Shown here piece after piece: positions 18,523-26,923 of a stretch of 64,000 nucleotides of DNA; position 1 is the stretch's first letter, and every line of letters starts with the position of its first letter. The position numbers and the translations under genes are program-made. The notes beneath the pieces were generated by a model. That model saw nothing but the letters and a program-made list of their open reading frames with translations, searched no databases and had not been told where the DNA came from. Location: positions 1 to 64,000 of the forward strand of contig DYHH01000002.1 in NCBI GenBank assembly GCA_020724265.1, given 5' to 3'. Origin of the DNA: Melioribacter roseus (GTDB lineage: Bacteria; Bacteroidota; Ignavibacteria; Ignavibacteriales; Melioribacteraceae).

Positions 18523-19554
18523 CTATCTTTTTTCTTTTATGCTGTAATCTTCTTGCCGAGGTGTGTTATGAACTATGATTTCACCAAGTAACCCGACGGC
18601 AAAAAATTGAACGCCTACAATGATTAATAGAATGCCAAGAAATAATAAAGGACGGTTACCAATACCTTTACCTAAAAATAATTTTTCGTAAGTCAATAAT
18701 AGATTTACAATTATTCCGAATATAAATGCCACTGCTCCGAAAAATCCGAACAAATGTAAAGGTCTTTTAATGTAACGTGAATTAAAAATAACGGTTAACA
18801 GATCAATAAAACCTTTAAAGAACCTTGAAATTCCGAACTTGGTTTTTCCGTAACGGCGGGGATGATGGGTAACGGGAATTTCTGTAACGGTAAATCCTTT
18901 ATTATTTGCCAGCACGGGAATATAACGATGAAGTTCACCATAAACGTTAATGTTCTTTACAACTTCTTTTTTATATGCCTTTAACCCGCAATTGAAATCA
19001 TGAATCTTGATCCCTGACATTACTCTTGTTGTGTAATTAAAGAACTTAGAGGAATGTTTTTTAATAAACGGATCAAAACGAACTTTCTTCCATCCCGAGA
19101 CCATATCCCAGCCTTCATCAAGTTTTTTCAAAAGGTTGGGAATTTCTGCCGGATCATCCTGCAAATCGGCGTCCATTGTTATTACAGCATCTCCGCTTGC
19201 CTTTTGAAAACCAACATTTAACGCTGCGGATTTACCGTAGTTTTTTCTGAATGATATATATCTAACTTTGTTATCTTTTCTATTAATTTCCCTAAGTATC
19301 TCAAGAGATTTGTCTGTACTTCCGTCGTCGATAAATATAATTTCGTAATCTATGTTAGCAACTTTAACCGATTTGACAATTTCTGTGTAGAGCGGGTTAA
19401 GAGATTCTTCTTCATTAAAAAGCGGGACAACTACTGTAACTTTAGAAAAGGAAAAAGGAGTACCTTCTTTTTTTTCTTTAGTCTGTGTTTTTTTATTCCG
19501 GTAAAATTTTTTTTTATTGTAAAACTTTTTTCTTTTTGGGGTTTCGTTATCCAT
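18523..19554 (-). CDS. Polyprenyl-phosphate glycosyltransferase (GT2, DPM1/ArnC-like)
   Basis: The 343-residue protein has the DPM1-like GT2 domain (VTVVVPLFNEEESLNPLY, IIFIDDGSTDKSLEIL, VITMDADLQDDPAEIP with the DADLQD motif). Two C-terminal membrane helices follow (about 255-330). Such enzymes load a sugar onto undecaprenyl phosphate for use by GT-C enzymes outside the membrane. That fits the YfhO-like protein at the far end of the same operon. It is the first gene of the operon. The N-terminal 40 residues are an extra, very Lys/Arg-rich extension encoded by A-rich sequence with an A9 run on the coding strand. No alternative ATG lies between it and the GT-A fold. Confidence 0.88.
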   Translation of the reverse strand: MDNETPKRKKFYNKKKFYRNKKTQTKEKKEGTPFSFSKVTVVVPLFNEEESLNPLYTEIVKSVKVANIDYEIIFIDDGSTDKSLEILREINRKDNKVRYISFRKNYGKSAALNVGFQKASGDAVITMDADLQDDPAEIPNLLKKLDEGWDMVSGWKKVRFDPFIKKHSSKFFNYTTRVMSGIKIHDFNCGLKAYKKEVVKNINVYGELHRYIPVLANNKGFTVTEIPVTHHPRRYGKTKFGISRFFKGFIDLLTVIFNSRYIKRPLHLFGFFGAVAFIFGIIVNLLLTYEKLFLGKGIGNRPLLFLGILLIIVGVQFFAVGLLGEIIVHNTPRQEDYSIKEKR

Positions 19555-19647
19555 GCGAGATGTACTGATTTTGTTGTAATTTACGGCTAAAATTAAACTA
19601 ATAAATGTCTAAAAGCAATTTACGTAATTTGATTTGTATCTTAGAGC

Positions 19648-19956
19648 ATGGGTAAAATAATTTTTTGGGGACTAATACGTATTGCATTCCTAATACCTGT
19701 TCTATGGGTGGCAACAGATTGGCTTGATTATAAATTTTGGTGGATTGTAGCTGCGATGTCGGTATACGGAGTTATTTTTCATCCGGCAATAATTCAGTAC
19801 AAAATATTTCATGAAGAAAACAAAAATGTTTTAGAAGATACGATTTGTGCCCAATGTAAACACTTCGATAAATCAGCGGTTCTTTGTATAAAGTACGATG
19901 AACATCCTACCGAAAATTACGTCCCATGTGACGGAGTTGATTGGGAGCCGTTATAG
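19648..19956 (+). CDS. Small membrane protein with four-cysteine C-terminal domain, function unknown
   Basis: The 102-residue protein has two hydrophobic helices (about 4-24 and 30-52), then a short soluble tail with a Cys pattern: CAQC, then C in VLCIKY, then C in VPCDGVDWEPL. Four cysteines in about 35 residues suggest a metal site (zinc or Fe-S) or disulfides. I do not recognise the family. It is divergent from the glycan operon, with a 93-bp gap, and 67 nt from the convergent BtuF-like gene, so it is probably monocistronic. Its clean reading frame and compositional sense support a real gene. Confidence 0.65.
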   Translation: MGKIIFWGLIRIAFLIPVLWVATDWLDYKFWWIVAAMSVYGVIFHPAIIQYKIFHEENKNVLEDTICAQCKHFDKSAVLCIKYDEHPTENYVPCDGVDWEPL

Positions 19957-20023
19957 TAGCATTGTCTAATGGCTAAATTGTCGTATTGTTGATTTAGCTG
20001 AATCGATTTCTACAATTTTAAAA

Positions 20024-20899
20024 TCAATCAATTTGCAATAGTCTTGAAAAGAAATCAGAAAGAGCTTCAATAAATCTAGGCCCCGGTCTAAAATACAAAT
20101 CGCGGTCAACAAAGAATACCTTATTATTTTTTATAGCAGAAAGGGAAGACCATTCGGGATACATGTCGGTTAATGTTTTAATATTTTCCTTACCCGAGGA
20201 TGGATAAACAATTATATCAGGATTACGTTCAATTACAACTTCTCTGCTAAAAATTGGGTAATTCAACACTAAATCCTCCGCGAAGTTTTTCATGTTGCAT
20301 GTTTCAATATAAGTGTTGATAAAAGTATTTTTTCCGGCAACCATAATCGGATTAAGTTCAACAAGAATCATAACTGTTTGAGGCGTATTCGAAACGGCTA
20401 CCTTTTCAATATAATTAAATGTTGAATCCCATTTCGCAATTTCATTTTCAACAAATTCTTGTTTGTCGAAAATCTTTCCCATATCCAAATAAGTTTTTTT
20501 GATTCCTTCATAATCTCTTGGGTTTGATACAAATAAATCAAATCCGAGATTAAGAAGTTTATCATATACCGACTTTTGATTTCCTTCAACAGTTAATAGA
20601 ATCAAGTCGGGATTCAGTTCGATAATCTTTTCATAATTAACCGTTAGTAAATCGCCGACTTTATTAATTTGTTTTGCTTCTTCCGGGAAGTAACAGAAAG
20701 TTGTGTTGCCAACAATTATATCCTGCTTGTCAAGTTTAAATAACATTTCGGTGATATTCGGCGCTAATGAGATTACTCGATTCGGATTTCTATTAAATTG
20801 AATTGAATTACCAAGGTCATCAGTTAAAGAGAATTCTTGTGCTACAATAAAAAGCGGAAGAATAAATATAAATAATAAACAATGTGTGAGTTTTAACAT
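20024..20899 (-). CDS. Periplasmic metal-chelate/cobalamin-binding protein (BtuF-like)
   Basis: The 291-residue protein begins with a signal peptide (LLFIFILPLFIVAQ) and has the helical-backbone binding fold: NRVISLAPNITEMLFKLD at the start of the first lobe, a long linking helix, and a second lobe with NPDIIVYPSSGK and VFFVDRDLYFRPGPR. These segments match BtuF and related vitamin B12 or siderophore-binding proteins that feed ABC importers. No permease or ATPase gene is adjacent. It is alone on the minus strand, divergent from tRNA-Lys. Cobalamin is the likeliest ligand by similarity, but an iron chelate is possible. Confidence 0.85.
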   Translation of the reverse strand: MLKLTHCLLFIFILPLFIVAQEFSLTDDLGNSIQFNRNPNRVISLAPNITEMLFKLDKQDIIVGNTTFCYFPEEAKQINKVGDLLTVNYEKIIELNPDLILLTVEGNQKSVYDKLLNLGFDLFVSNPRDYEGIKKTYLDMGKIFDKQEFVENEIAKWDSTFNYIEKVAVSNTPQTVMILVELNPIMVAGKNTFINTYIETCNMKNFAEDLVLNYPIFSREVVIERNPDIIVYPSSGKENIKTLTDMYPEWSSLSAIKNNKVFFVDRDLYFRPGPRFIEALSDFFSRLLQID

Positions 20900-20941
20900 A
20901 ACAATTACTTTGAATAATGAATAAGAAGTTTACTCAAAATT

Positions 20942-20973
20942 TTTGAAAGTATAAAACGAAGGGAGTATATTTG
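20942..20973 (+). promoter_or_regulatory. Bacteroidota-type promoter of tRNA-Lys
   Basis: TTTG at 20942-20945 and tatatttg at 20966-20973 match the -33 TTTG / -7 TAnnTTTG promoter known from Bacteroidota, with 20 nt between them. The predicted start point, about 4 nt after the -7 box, falls at 20977-20978, the first base of the mature tRNA. Confidence 0.65.
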
Positions 20974-20977
20974 CAGT

Positions 20978-21050
20978 GCACCGTTAGCTCAGTTGGTAGA
21001 GCATCTGACTCTTAATCAGCAGGTCGCCGGTTCGAATCCGGCACGGTGCA
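20978..21050 (+). tRNA. tRNA-Lys (anticodon CTT)
   Basis: The acceptor stem gcaccgt (20978-20984) pairs fully with acggtgc (21043-21049), and A21050 is the discriminator. The D arm starts gctc and ends gagc. The anticodon loop ctcttaa gives CTT, decoding AAG. The T arm gccgg-ttcgaat-ccggc is perfect. The first anticodon-stem pair is a T/C mismatch. CCA is not encoded, so it must be added after transcription. Confidence 0.96.
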
Positions 21051-21363
21051 CAGGTAGCACATAAGTTAATTTAGCACTACTTGTATATTATTAAATAAGT
21101 GTATTAGATTTAAGTCGGCAAAATCTTCCCCCAACTACCGTACTCTGTTTTTATTATCTTCATTACATCTTCACGATTTTAAGAAAAGAAATTAATACGT
21201 ATGAAAAATTATCTTCTAACTACATGTGACCACTCAAAATCTACAAATAAATAAAGATCAATATCTTTCGGAAATTATTTCACAAAGAAGAAATTAGCAA
21301 TTATATTGGAATTACTGGTTTCTCTAACTTAATTTTGATAGTAATAAATAGTTCAGCATATAT
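21051..21363. other. Intergenic region between tRNA-Lys and trkA
   Basis: These 313 bp hold no convincing gene. The only ATG-led frame worth noting is 17 codons from about 21201. I see no strong hairpin terminator after the tRNA and no good SD just before the trkA ATG. The trkA promoter must lie here but I cannot place it. Confidence 0.5.
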
Positions 21364-22704
21364 ATGAAAATTATTATTGCAGGTGCAGGTGAAGTCGGGT
21401 ATCATTTAGCCAAACAGCTTTCGCTGGATGAACATGATATTACAATTATCGATATTGACAGTTCGAGACTCGATAAGATTAGCGGCAGTTTGGATGTGTT
21501 GACACTTGCAGGCTCTTCTACCGTAATAGGTATATTAAAAGCTGCTAAAGTTGAAAACACCGATTTAGTTGTTGCAGTAACTTCAAGTGAAGCGGTTAAT
21601 ATTAACACGGCAATTTTATCCAAAAAACTCGGCGCTGGAAAAACTATCGCAAGAGTATCTAATGATGAATATATCTCCGGTGATTATAAAGATATGTTTA
21701 AGAACCTGGGTGTTGATAATTTAATTTACCCTGAAGACTTAGCTGCGATTGAACTTGTTAAGCTGGTAGAACGAGCAGCGGCTACTGATGTTATTGAATT
21801 TGAAAACGGTCTTCTTACATTAATTGGATTAAAGCTTGATAAGAATGCTAAAGTGATTCATAAATCAATGAAAGAAGCTGCTTCGGAATATAATGCGATT
21901 GATTTTAGAATTGTTGCTATTCAACGGGGACTTAGGACAATTATTCCTTCAGGAAGCGATATATTTTTACCGAATGATCAGATTTTTGTAATTACTAATC
22001 CCGGGGGGCACGATAAAATTCTGGAAATTGCCGGCAAAGATAAAACCAAAATCGATAATATGATGATATTGGGCGGTGGTAAGATAGGCAGAAAGGCAGC
22101 AAAGCTTCTTGAAGATGAAATCAATATCAAAATAATAGAAAAAGATAAAGAAAAATCTGTTGAACTTGCAGACATGCTTCAAAGAGCATTGGTGATTCAA
22201 GGTGACGGGAGAGATATAGACCTGCTGGCACAAGAAGGTATTGTAGATATGGATGGTTTTATAGCAGTAACGGAAGATGCCGAAACAAACATTATTACAT
22301 GCTTAATGGCTAAACATCTCGGTGTTACAAAAACTATTGCACTTGTTGATAATGTCGATTATATCCCGCTTACTCAAACCATTGGACTAGATTCCTTAAT
22401 AAATAAAAAACTTATTACTGCTAGTAATATTTCCCGCTTTATTAGAAAAGCATCAATAATTTCTATTGCTTCTCTTCAAGGTATAGATGCAGAAGTTGTT
22501 GAATATGTTGTGAGTGATAATGCTAAAGTAATTAAAGCTCCGATCAGAGACATAAAATTTCCTAAGAATGTTATATTAGGCGGATATGTAAGAAACGGAG
22601 AAGGATATATTGCTGTTGGGGACTCGCAATTACTTCCTGGTGATAAGGTTGTTGTTGTTGCTTTGCCGGATGAATTTAGTAAAGTAGAAAAATTCTTTCT
22701 TTAG
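21364..22704 (+). CDS. trkA: Trk potassium uptake system, NAD-binding gating subunit
   Basis: The 446-residue protein is two RCK units in tandem, as in TrkA. The first Rossmann repeat begins IIIAGAGEVGYHLAKQL at residue 3. The second begins MILGGGKIGRKAAKLL near residue 234. Each is followed by a TrkA-C domain (around 145-220 and 365-446). TrkA forms a cytoplasmic ring under TrkH and opens it according to bound nucleotide. The trkH start codon follows the trkA stop with no gap, so the subunits are made together. Confidence 0.95.
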   Translation: MKIIIAGAGEVGYHLAKQLSLDEHDITIIDIDSSRLDKISGSLDVLTLAGSSTVIGILKAAKVENTDLVVAVTSSEAVNINTAILSKKLGAGKTIARVSNDEYISGDYKDMFKNLGVDNLIYPEDLAAIELVKLVERAAATDVIEFENGLLTLIGLKLDKNAKVIHKSMKEAASEYNAIDFRIVAIQRGLRTIIPSGSDIFLPNDQIFVITNPGGHDKILEIAGKDKTKIDNMMILGGGKIGRKAAKLLEDEINIKIIEKDKEKSVELADMLQRALVIQGDGRDIDLLAQEGIVDMDGFIAVTEDAETNIITCLMAKHLGVTKTIALVDNVDYIPLTQTIGLDSLINKKLITASNISRFIRKASIISIASLQGIDAEVVEYVVSDNAKVIKAPIRDIKFPKNVILGGYVRNGEGYIAVGDSQLLPGDKVVVVALPDEFSKVEKFFL

Positions 22705-24153
22705 ATGCTCAATTTAAAAATCATCACGAACTTTATCGGTGTTGTATTAATTCTCAACGGTCTTTTTATGATGTTGGGAATTCCCTTCTCGTTGTATTAC
22801 GGAGATAATGATATTATTGTTCTACTCGCCTGCGGTGTAGGAATATCATTAATTGGGTTCATACTTGTTTTGCTTACCAGGAAACATGAAAAAGAAATCA
22901 GTAAGCGAGAAGGCTATATAGTCGTTTCGGTAACATGGGTAATTATGGCTTTATTCGGAGCCATTCCTTTTGTAGTTCACGGAGCAATTCCATCCTATAC
23001 CGATGCATTTTTTGAAACAATGTCCGGCTTTACAACAACAGGCGCATCAATTTTAAATGATATTGAATCGCTTCCGCACGGTCTTTTATTTTGGCGAAGT
23101 ATGACTCAATGGCTTGGCGGTATGGGTGTAATTGTATTATCAATTGCTATTTTACCAATGCTGGGAATCGGAGGTATGCAGTTATTTGTTGCCGAAGTAC
23201 CGGGTCCGACAAAAGATAAAATTCATCCCCGAGTAAGAGAAACTGCAAAACGTTTGTGGGGAATATATGTCCTCTTTACCATCGTAGAAGTTTTTCTTCT
23301 GCTATTAGGAGGAATGAATTTGTTTGATTCCGTTAATCATGCTTTGACAACAATGGCTACCGGGGGATTTTCAACTAAACAATCCAGTATTGCCGCTTAC
23401 GATTCGCCATTTATACATTATGTAATGATTGTTTTTATGTTTATTGCCGGCACAAACTTTACACTTCACTACCATCTTCTTCATAGAAATTTTTCTGCAG
23501 TTAAAAAAAATGATGAATTTAAGTTTTACTTAAAATTGATCGGTACCGTAGTTACAATTGTTATTATCGGTTTATTATTGGCAGACTATGCCGGTATAGA
23601 AAAAACTTTTCGCGATGCTCTTTTTCAAGTAGTCTCAATTATTACAACTACCGGTTACGTTACATCCGATTATGAATTGTGGGGACCGTTTTTCCAGGTA
23701 TTATTTTTCTTACTTCTATTTACCGGCGGAAGCGCCGGCTCAACCGGTGGTGGTATTAAAATGGTTCGTCATTACTTATTAATAAAAAATAGTATGATGG
23801 AACTTAAGAGGTTAATTCATCCTCGTGCTGTTATCCCGGTTAGATTAAATAAGTCTACCGTACCGAGCGATATAATTTCAAATGTATTGGCATTCTTCTT
23901 GTTCTACATTTTTATTTTTCTACTCGGAACGTTAATCATGTCTTTAATAGGAATGGATTTTATAAGTGCATTAGGTGCTTCGGCTACATCCATAGGCAAC
24001 GTTGGTCCCGGTATTGGAACGGTTGGACCAACTATGAACTTTGCAAATGTTCCGGATATCGGTAAATGGATATTAACCTTTTTAATGCTGCTTGGAAGAT
24101 TGGAATTATTTACCGTTCTTGTAATTTTTTCGTCTGCATTTTGGAAAAAATAA
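22705..24153 (+). CDS. trkH: Trk potassium uptake system, membrane subunit
   Basis: The 482-residue membrane protein contains the four pore loops of the TrkH/KtrB family: FTTTGASIL, TMATGGFSTKQ, ITTTGYVTSDY and SIGNVGPGIGTVG. Each has the central Gly of the selectivity filter. Between them are the expected helix pairs, and the SAGSTGGGIK loop is present. It imports K+ across the inner membrane with TrkA as regulatory partner. Its ATG at 22705 directly abuts the trkA TAG. Identity is secure. Confidence 0.95.
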   Translation: MLNLKIITNFIGVVLILNGLFMMLGIPFSLYYGDNDIIVLLACGVGISLIGFILVLLTRKHEKEISKREGYIVVSVTWVIMALFGAIPFVVHGAIPSYTDAFFETMSGFTTTGASILNDIESLPHGLLFWRSMTQWLGGMGVIVLSIAILPMLGIGGMQLFVAEVPGPTKDKIHPRVRETAKRLWGIYVLFTIVEVFLLLLGGMNLFDSVNHALTTMATGGFSTKQSSIAAYDSPFIHYVMIVFMFIAGTNFTLHYHLLHRNFSAVKKNDEFKFYLKLIGTVVTIVIIGLLLADYAGIEKTFRDALFQVVSIITTTGYVTSDYELWGPFFQVLFFLLLFTGGSAGSTGGGIKMVRHYLLIKNSMMELKRLIHPRAVIPVRLNKSTVPSDIISNVLAFFLFYIFIFLLGTLIMSLIGMDFISALGASATSIGNVGPGIGTVGPTMNFANVPDIGKWILTFLMLLGRLELFTVLVIFSSAFWKK

Positions 24154-24232
24154 ATGGATTTTCGATTGCCGGCTTGAACCTCAAAAATTTTCCTCAACAT
24201 TGCTTATATTTAAACTCTTTTCCAAAAGGGTT

Positions 24233-25003
24233 ATGCATACTTTAAGAATTATCATATTGTTATTAATATTTCACGTATTACTTACTGCTCAGGAAATCTA
24301 TTTCTGTAACAGTCATACGGAATCAGGCAATCCTATTGATGCAAGAAATACATGGTCGATTAAACCGTGGGGCAGTTTTGTGTATATATTATTTGATAAC
24401 GAAGGGAAACAATTCGAGACTCAGCTTAATTATATGTTCGTGGATAGATTTATTGATAATGAATATAAACCATTCGATAGTAAAGCGATTAATATAAAAG
24501 AAGGCGTAACCTGGTTTGCCTATAATTATAAATTTACTCAGCCGGGCAAATACCGGGTTTATTTTGTAAATCAGAATCAGAAAGAATTGATTTCCGGTAC
24601 GGTTACAATACAAGTAGAAAGTGATTATTTACAAAGCCGGCAGAGAACAAACTCTCTTTATTACGATGAAACAAAAATAAAATTTTGTGAAAGGGTTATT
24701 GCCGGTAAACCAATCAACACATTCAGGGAAATGTCGCTTGGCGCTCTCGATAGCACCGTACATGTATATCTATTACATAAAGGAGAAATTCAAACCCCGT
24801 TATTTGTTGTCGACGTATGGGAAAAACCGGTACGTTCAATTGAGTACGATAAATTTGTTGAATCAAAAAAATATGCATTAAATCCTTCTTGGGATCATGC
24901 ATTCTTTAAGTACACTTTTAAAAAACCCGGTTACTACAAATTCAATATCTATAATCAAAACGAAGTACTAATTACTACCGGTTACCTTGAAGTCGTCGAT
25001 TAA
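24233..25003 (+). CDS. Exported protein with two tandem ~110-residue repeats, function unknown
   Basis: I use the ATG at 24233, preceded by aaaaggg and leading directly into a signal peptide (RIIILLLIFHVLLTAQ); an upstream TTG at 24200 would add a poor leader. The 256-residue protein is internally repeated. The first half starts IYFCNSHTESGNPID and ends QPGKYRVYFVNQNQKELISG. The second starts IKFCERVIAGKPIN and ends KPGYYKFNIYNQNEVLITTG. Each looks like a beta-sandwich unit with one Cys near its start, suggesting a periplasmic or surface domain. I do not recognise a family. It follows trkH by 79 nt and precedes a YbaN-like gene by 15 nt. Confidence 0.72.
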   Translation: MHTLRIIILLLIFHVLLTAQEIYFCNSHTESGNPIDARNTWSIKPWGSFVYILFDNEGKQFETQLNYMFVDRFIDNEYKPFDSKAINIKEGVTWFAYNYKFTQPGKYRVYFVNQNQKELISGTVTIQVESDYLQSRQRTNSLYYDETKIKFCERVIAGKPINTFREMSLGALDSTVHVYLLHKGEIQTPLFVVDVWEKPVRSIEYDKFVESKKYALNPSWDHAFFKYTFKKPGYYKFNIYNQNEVLITTGYLEVVD

Positions 25004-25018
25004 TTTTATTTTCTAATT

Positions 25019-25447
25019 ATGAACGAAGAATTAAAAATAACATCGAATAAAGTCGTAAAAATTTTACTAATTATTGCCGGGTGGTTTTTCGTCTCTCTTG
25101 GAGTGATCGGAATATTTTTACCTGTAATGCCTACCACAATTTTCTTGATTATTGCAGCTGCTTGTTTTGCAAGAAGTTCCGAAAAATTTTATAACTGGTT
25201 AATTACCAATAAGTATCTCGGAAAGTTTATCAGAAATTACCGTGAACATAGGGGAATGCCTCTTAAAGCAAAAATTATTGCTATACTTATGTTGAATATT
25301 GCAATTGGTTATTCTGCAATATTTGCCGTTACATTGCTTTGGGTAAAAATATTATTGTTCGGAATTGCTATTGGTGTAACCATTTATCTCATATCTTTAA
25401 AAACAATTTCATCCGAAGCAATAAAAGAAGATTTCCAGGAAACCTAA
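25019..25447 (+). CDS. YbaN/DUF454 family inner-membrane protein
   Basis: The 142-residue protein has the DUF454 signature: GWFFVSLGVIGIFLPVMPTT in the first helix, FARSSEKFYNWLITNKYLG after the second, and NYREHRGMPLKAKI before two further helices. The family consists of small inner-membrane proteins of unknown function. It lies 15 nt after the repeat-containing exported protein and its 3' end overlaps the convergent MATE gene by 4 nt. Confidence 0.87.
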   Translation: MNEELKITSNKVVKILLIIAGWFFVSLGVIGIFLPVMPTTIFLIIAAACFARSSEKFYNWLITNKYLGKFIRNYREHRGMPLKAKIIAILMLNIAIGYSAIFAVTLLWVKILLFGIAIGVTIYLISLKTISSEAIKEDFQET

Positions 25448-26781
25448 TAAATAAGTTTTCCTTTAGTAAGATGATTAAACCTAAGAGAAAGTAAAATAGC
25501 AACCGAAGCTAATCCAACCAAAAATCCCAACCAGATACCCACCGTACCGAAATCAAAAACGAAAGCAAGGAGATAACCTGCCGGCACACCGAGCATCCAA
25601 TATGCTGCAAATGAAATTAATAATGGAATTTTCACATCTGTTAAACCACGCAAAATACCTATCGCGGTTGCCTGTAAACCATCAAACAACTGGAAAAGTG
25701 CCGCAACAACTAACAAGCTCGATGCAAGTTCAATTACATCTATTTCATTAACATATAAATATGGAAGGTGAGCACGGAACAATATAAATATAAAAGCAAA
25801 ACAGAACATCAAACCGGCAGCCAGTAATAATGAACTGAAACCGGCGGTGCGTACTCCTTCTTTGCTTTTCTGACCCAATGCAGTACCAACTCTAATTGTT
25901 CCCGCTGCACTTATTCCCAGCACAATCATATAAGTTACAGATGCCAGATTAATTGCTATTTGATGTGCAGCCAAAGGAACGGCACCGATCCATCCAATCA
26001 TTATTGCAGAAAATGAAAAAGCTCCGACTTCAAGAAAATATTGTAAACCGCTCGGAAGTCCAATGGCAATAACTTTCTTTATTACTTTCCGATTAATAGA
26101 TTTATACTTTAGAGTTGGGTTATAGATTTTGTAGTTCGATGATGTTATGACATAATACATTAAAACCGCCGCCATCAAAGTTCTTGTTAAAAATGTTGAA
26201 ATACCGGCTCCATACAAACCCATTGCTTCAAAACCCAGATTACCGAAAATTAAGCACCAGTTGCTAAACGCGTTAAAAAAATTTGCCAGTACAGCAATTA
26301 TCATAGCAGGTTTAACAACACTTATCCCTTCTAAAAATTGACGGTAAACCTGGAAGACCAAAAATGGAATTACAGAAAAAGCTAAAACTTTCATATATGA
26401 TTTGGCTTCAACAACAACTTCTTTCGGTTGATCCAAATATTGCAGAAAGTCGGCACCAAAATAAATTAAGAATAAAAGCAATATTGCAAAAACAACGTTG
26501 ACTAAAAGAGCTTGCCTTAAAATCATTCCGCATTCATCATCGTTTTTAGCACCTTTTGAAATAGCAACTAAAGGAGTAATAGCCATTGTCATTCCAATTC
26601 CGAGAACGAGAATTAAAAAGAATAGACCATTTACTAAAGCTGCCGCAGCTAATGGAACTGTGCCAACTCTACCGACCATTAAGCTGTCTACTACCCCCAT
26701 CATAATGTGACCTATTTGTCCAACCGAAACCGGGATGGCAAGTATTATAGTTTCTTTTATATGTGTTTTTATTGAAAGCAT
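25444..26781 (-). CDS. MATE family cation-coupled multidrug exporter (NorM-like)
   Basis: The 445-residue protein has about 12 membrane helices in two halves of six, as in MATE transporters. The first helix carries ILAIPVSVGQIGHIMMGVVDSLMVGRVG, and the repeat in the second half reads IAIGLPSGLQYFLEVGAFS. The family exports drugs or metabolites in exchange for Na+ or H+. The gene is monocistronic on the minus strand and shares a 142-bp divergent gap with the coiled-coil gene at 26924. The substrate cannot be predicted. Confidence 0.9.
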   Translation of the reverse strand: MLSIKTHIKETIILAIPVSVGQIGHIMMGVVDSLMVGRVGTVPLAAAALVNGLFFLILVLGIGMTMAITPLVAISKGAKNDDECGMILRQALLVNVVFAILLLFLIYFGADFLQYLDQPKEVVVEAKSYMKVLAFSVIPFLVFQVYRQFLEGISVVKPAMIIAVLANFFNAFSNWCLIFGNLGFEAMGLYGAGISTFLTRTLMAAVLMYYVITSSNYKIYNPTLKYKSINRKVIKKVIAIGLPSGLQYFLEVGAFSFSAIMIGWIGAVPLAAHQIAINLASVTYMIVLGISAAGTIRVGTALGQKSKEGVRTAGFSSLLLAAGLMFCFAFIFILFRAHLPYLYVNEIDVIELASSLLVVAALFQLFDGLQATAIGILRGLTDVKIPLLISFAAYWMLGVPAGYLLAFVFDFGTVGIWLGFLVGLASVAILLSLRFNHLTKGKLIY

Positions 26782-26923
26782 AATTTTTATTTAAAGCGTT
26801 CCAAATGTACTGAATTAAAATGTGTTATTAAATTTTCTGCTTTATATCTGAGTTAAAGTAGTGTATATGTTAAGTAATTTTGATAAATTATAAATTAACA
26901 AATTCATAAGACCGGAGAGTTAT

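Noticed and set aside
21201-21254. 17-codon frame between tRNA-Lys and trkA
   Set aside because: It is too short, has no SD and no recognisable product.
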